DNA from: Syngnathus acus
Taxonomy: Eukaryota > Chordata > Actinopteri > Syngnathiformes > Syngnathidae
Direction: 5' to 3'
Assembly (NCBI RefSeq): GCF_901709675.1
Contig: NC_051088.1
Span: forward strand, 10,070,193 to 10,134,192
DNA length: 64,000 bases
Shown: in pieces, positions 50,975 to 64,000 of the stretch
Layout: each line of letters opens with the position of its first letter
How positions within the stretch are numbered: position 1 is the stretch's first letter
Made by a program: the position numbers and the translations under genes
Notes under the pieces: generated by a model
The model's database searches: none
What the model was told of the DNA's origin: nothing
Seen by the model: only the letters and a program-made list of their open reading frames with translations

Positions 50975-51020
50975 AACAGCTGACTGAGTGGCTAAGGGTT
51001 GTTCGGGTTCGATCCAATGT
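50975..51020 (+). repeat. Degenerate tRNA/SINE-like promoter fragment
   Basis: TGACTGAGTGGC resembles an A box and GGGTTCGATCC is a perfect B box, but only 12-13 bases separate them, too few for a tRNA. It lies about 200 bases upstream of the cacna1d start codon. Confidence 0.4.
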
Positions 51021-51219
51021 TGGCAAAAGTGGGCTGAGGTTGCGCTACCCTCCTCCCGGTTAATGTGCGCACAGACACCCGGATGTGGCCAACATGATTG
51101 TCGCTCCTCGCAAGGTTCCGCGCTCGGAAAATGTTGGCAATATAACTCAGGTTAGCCTCGGATATACTCTTCAACGATGAGTTGGATCTGACGTGGAGCA
51201 TTTCCATGTGGATTCGAGG

Positions 51220-64000
<12,781 letters not shown>

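Larger units (their letters stand above)
49763..51219. other. Divergent dcp1a-cacna1d intergenic region
   Basis: Head-to-head spacer of 1.46 kb. The left edge is the dcp1a promoter with paired ETS sites. The right end holds the cacna1d 5' UTR, with an in-frame stop at 51178-51180 just before the ATG. Around 50981-51015 lies a degenerate tRNA-like segment with an intact B box. No other gene was recognised. Confidence 0.6.

Noticed and set aside
50975-51050. Possible tRNA gene upstream of cacna1d
   Set aside because: A-box to B-box spacing is too short and the arms do not pair; treated as a SINE or tRNA remnant.

Overview
The window is vertebrate nuclear DNA, most likely from a teleost fish. 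Genes are split by GT-AG introns, codon use is unbiased, and the intergenic DNA carries CA/TG microsatellites, short hAT-type elements and a fish-type SINE family. The protein sequences are clear orthologues of human genes, and two human gene neighbourhoods are recognisable. I rebuilt the exons by hand from splice sites, phase and remembered protein families; no alignment was run.

Layout, left to right. (1) l3mbtl1, + strand, 5' end outside the window, 13-5100: MBT repeats, C2HC finger, SAM domain. (2) sgk2, + strand, 8593-13961: AGC-family kinase. (3) 17281-21481, + strand: an 11-exon gene encoding an 877-residue protein with three Myb repeats (R1R2R3) joined in one frame to a hAT/ZBED-type transposase body with a C-terminal hAT dimerisation domain. 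I do not know this architecture as a described gene and consider it the main discovery candidate. (4) nsun5, + strand, 22830-25486: rRNA m5C methyltransferase. (5) A repeat-rich gap, 25487-31426, with 157-bp units, a 124-bp inverted repeat and a longer interspersed element. (6) tkt (transketolase), - strand, 31427-42205, complete in 14 exons. (7) dcp1a (decapping co-activator), - strand, 44248-49762, complete in 9 exons. (8) cacna1d (L-type calcium channel alpha-1 subunit), + strand, from 51220, cut by the window's right edge after domain I S5.

Gene order 1-3 resembles human 20q13.12 (L3MBTL1-SGK2-IFT52-MYBL2). The Myb-hAT gene lies where MYBL2 would be expected, and IFT52 is absent. Genes 6-8 reproduce human 3p21.1 (TKT-DCP1A-CACNA1D). 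nsun5 and the repeat cluster lie between the two blocks, so a rearrangement breakpoint probably falls between 21.5 and 31 kb. There is no operon logic here. The shared theme is ordinary cell function: chromatin reading, kinase signalling, ribosome modification, the pentose phosphate pathway, mRNA decay and calcium entry.

The Myb-hAT gene looks like a domesticated transposase. All splice phases join without a stop, and the hAT part has its own introns. At least one hAT catalytic aspartate position and the usual His of the C-x-x-H motif are substituted. The Myb residues that normally read AACNG are also changed. A short hAT-type non-autonomous element with a perfect 8-bp target-site duplication ends 86 bp before its start codon.
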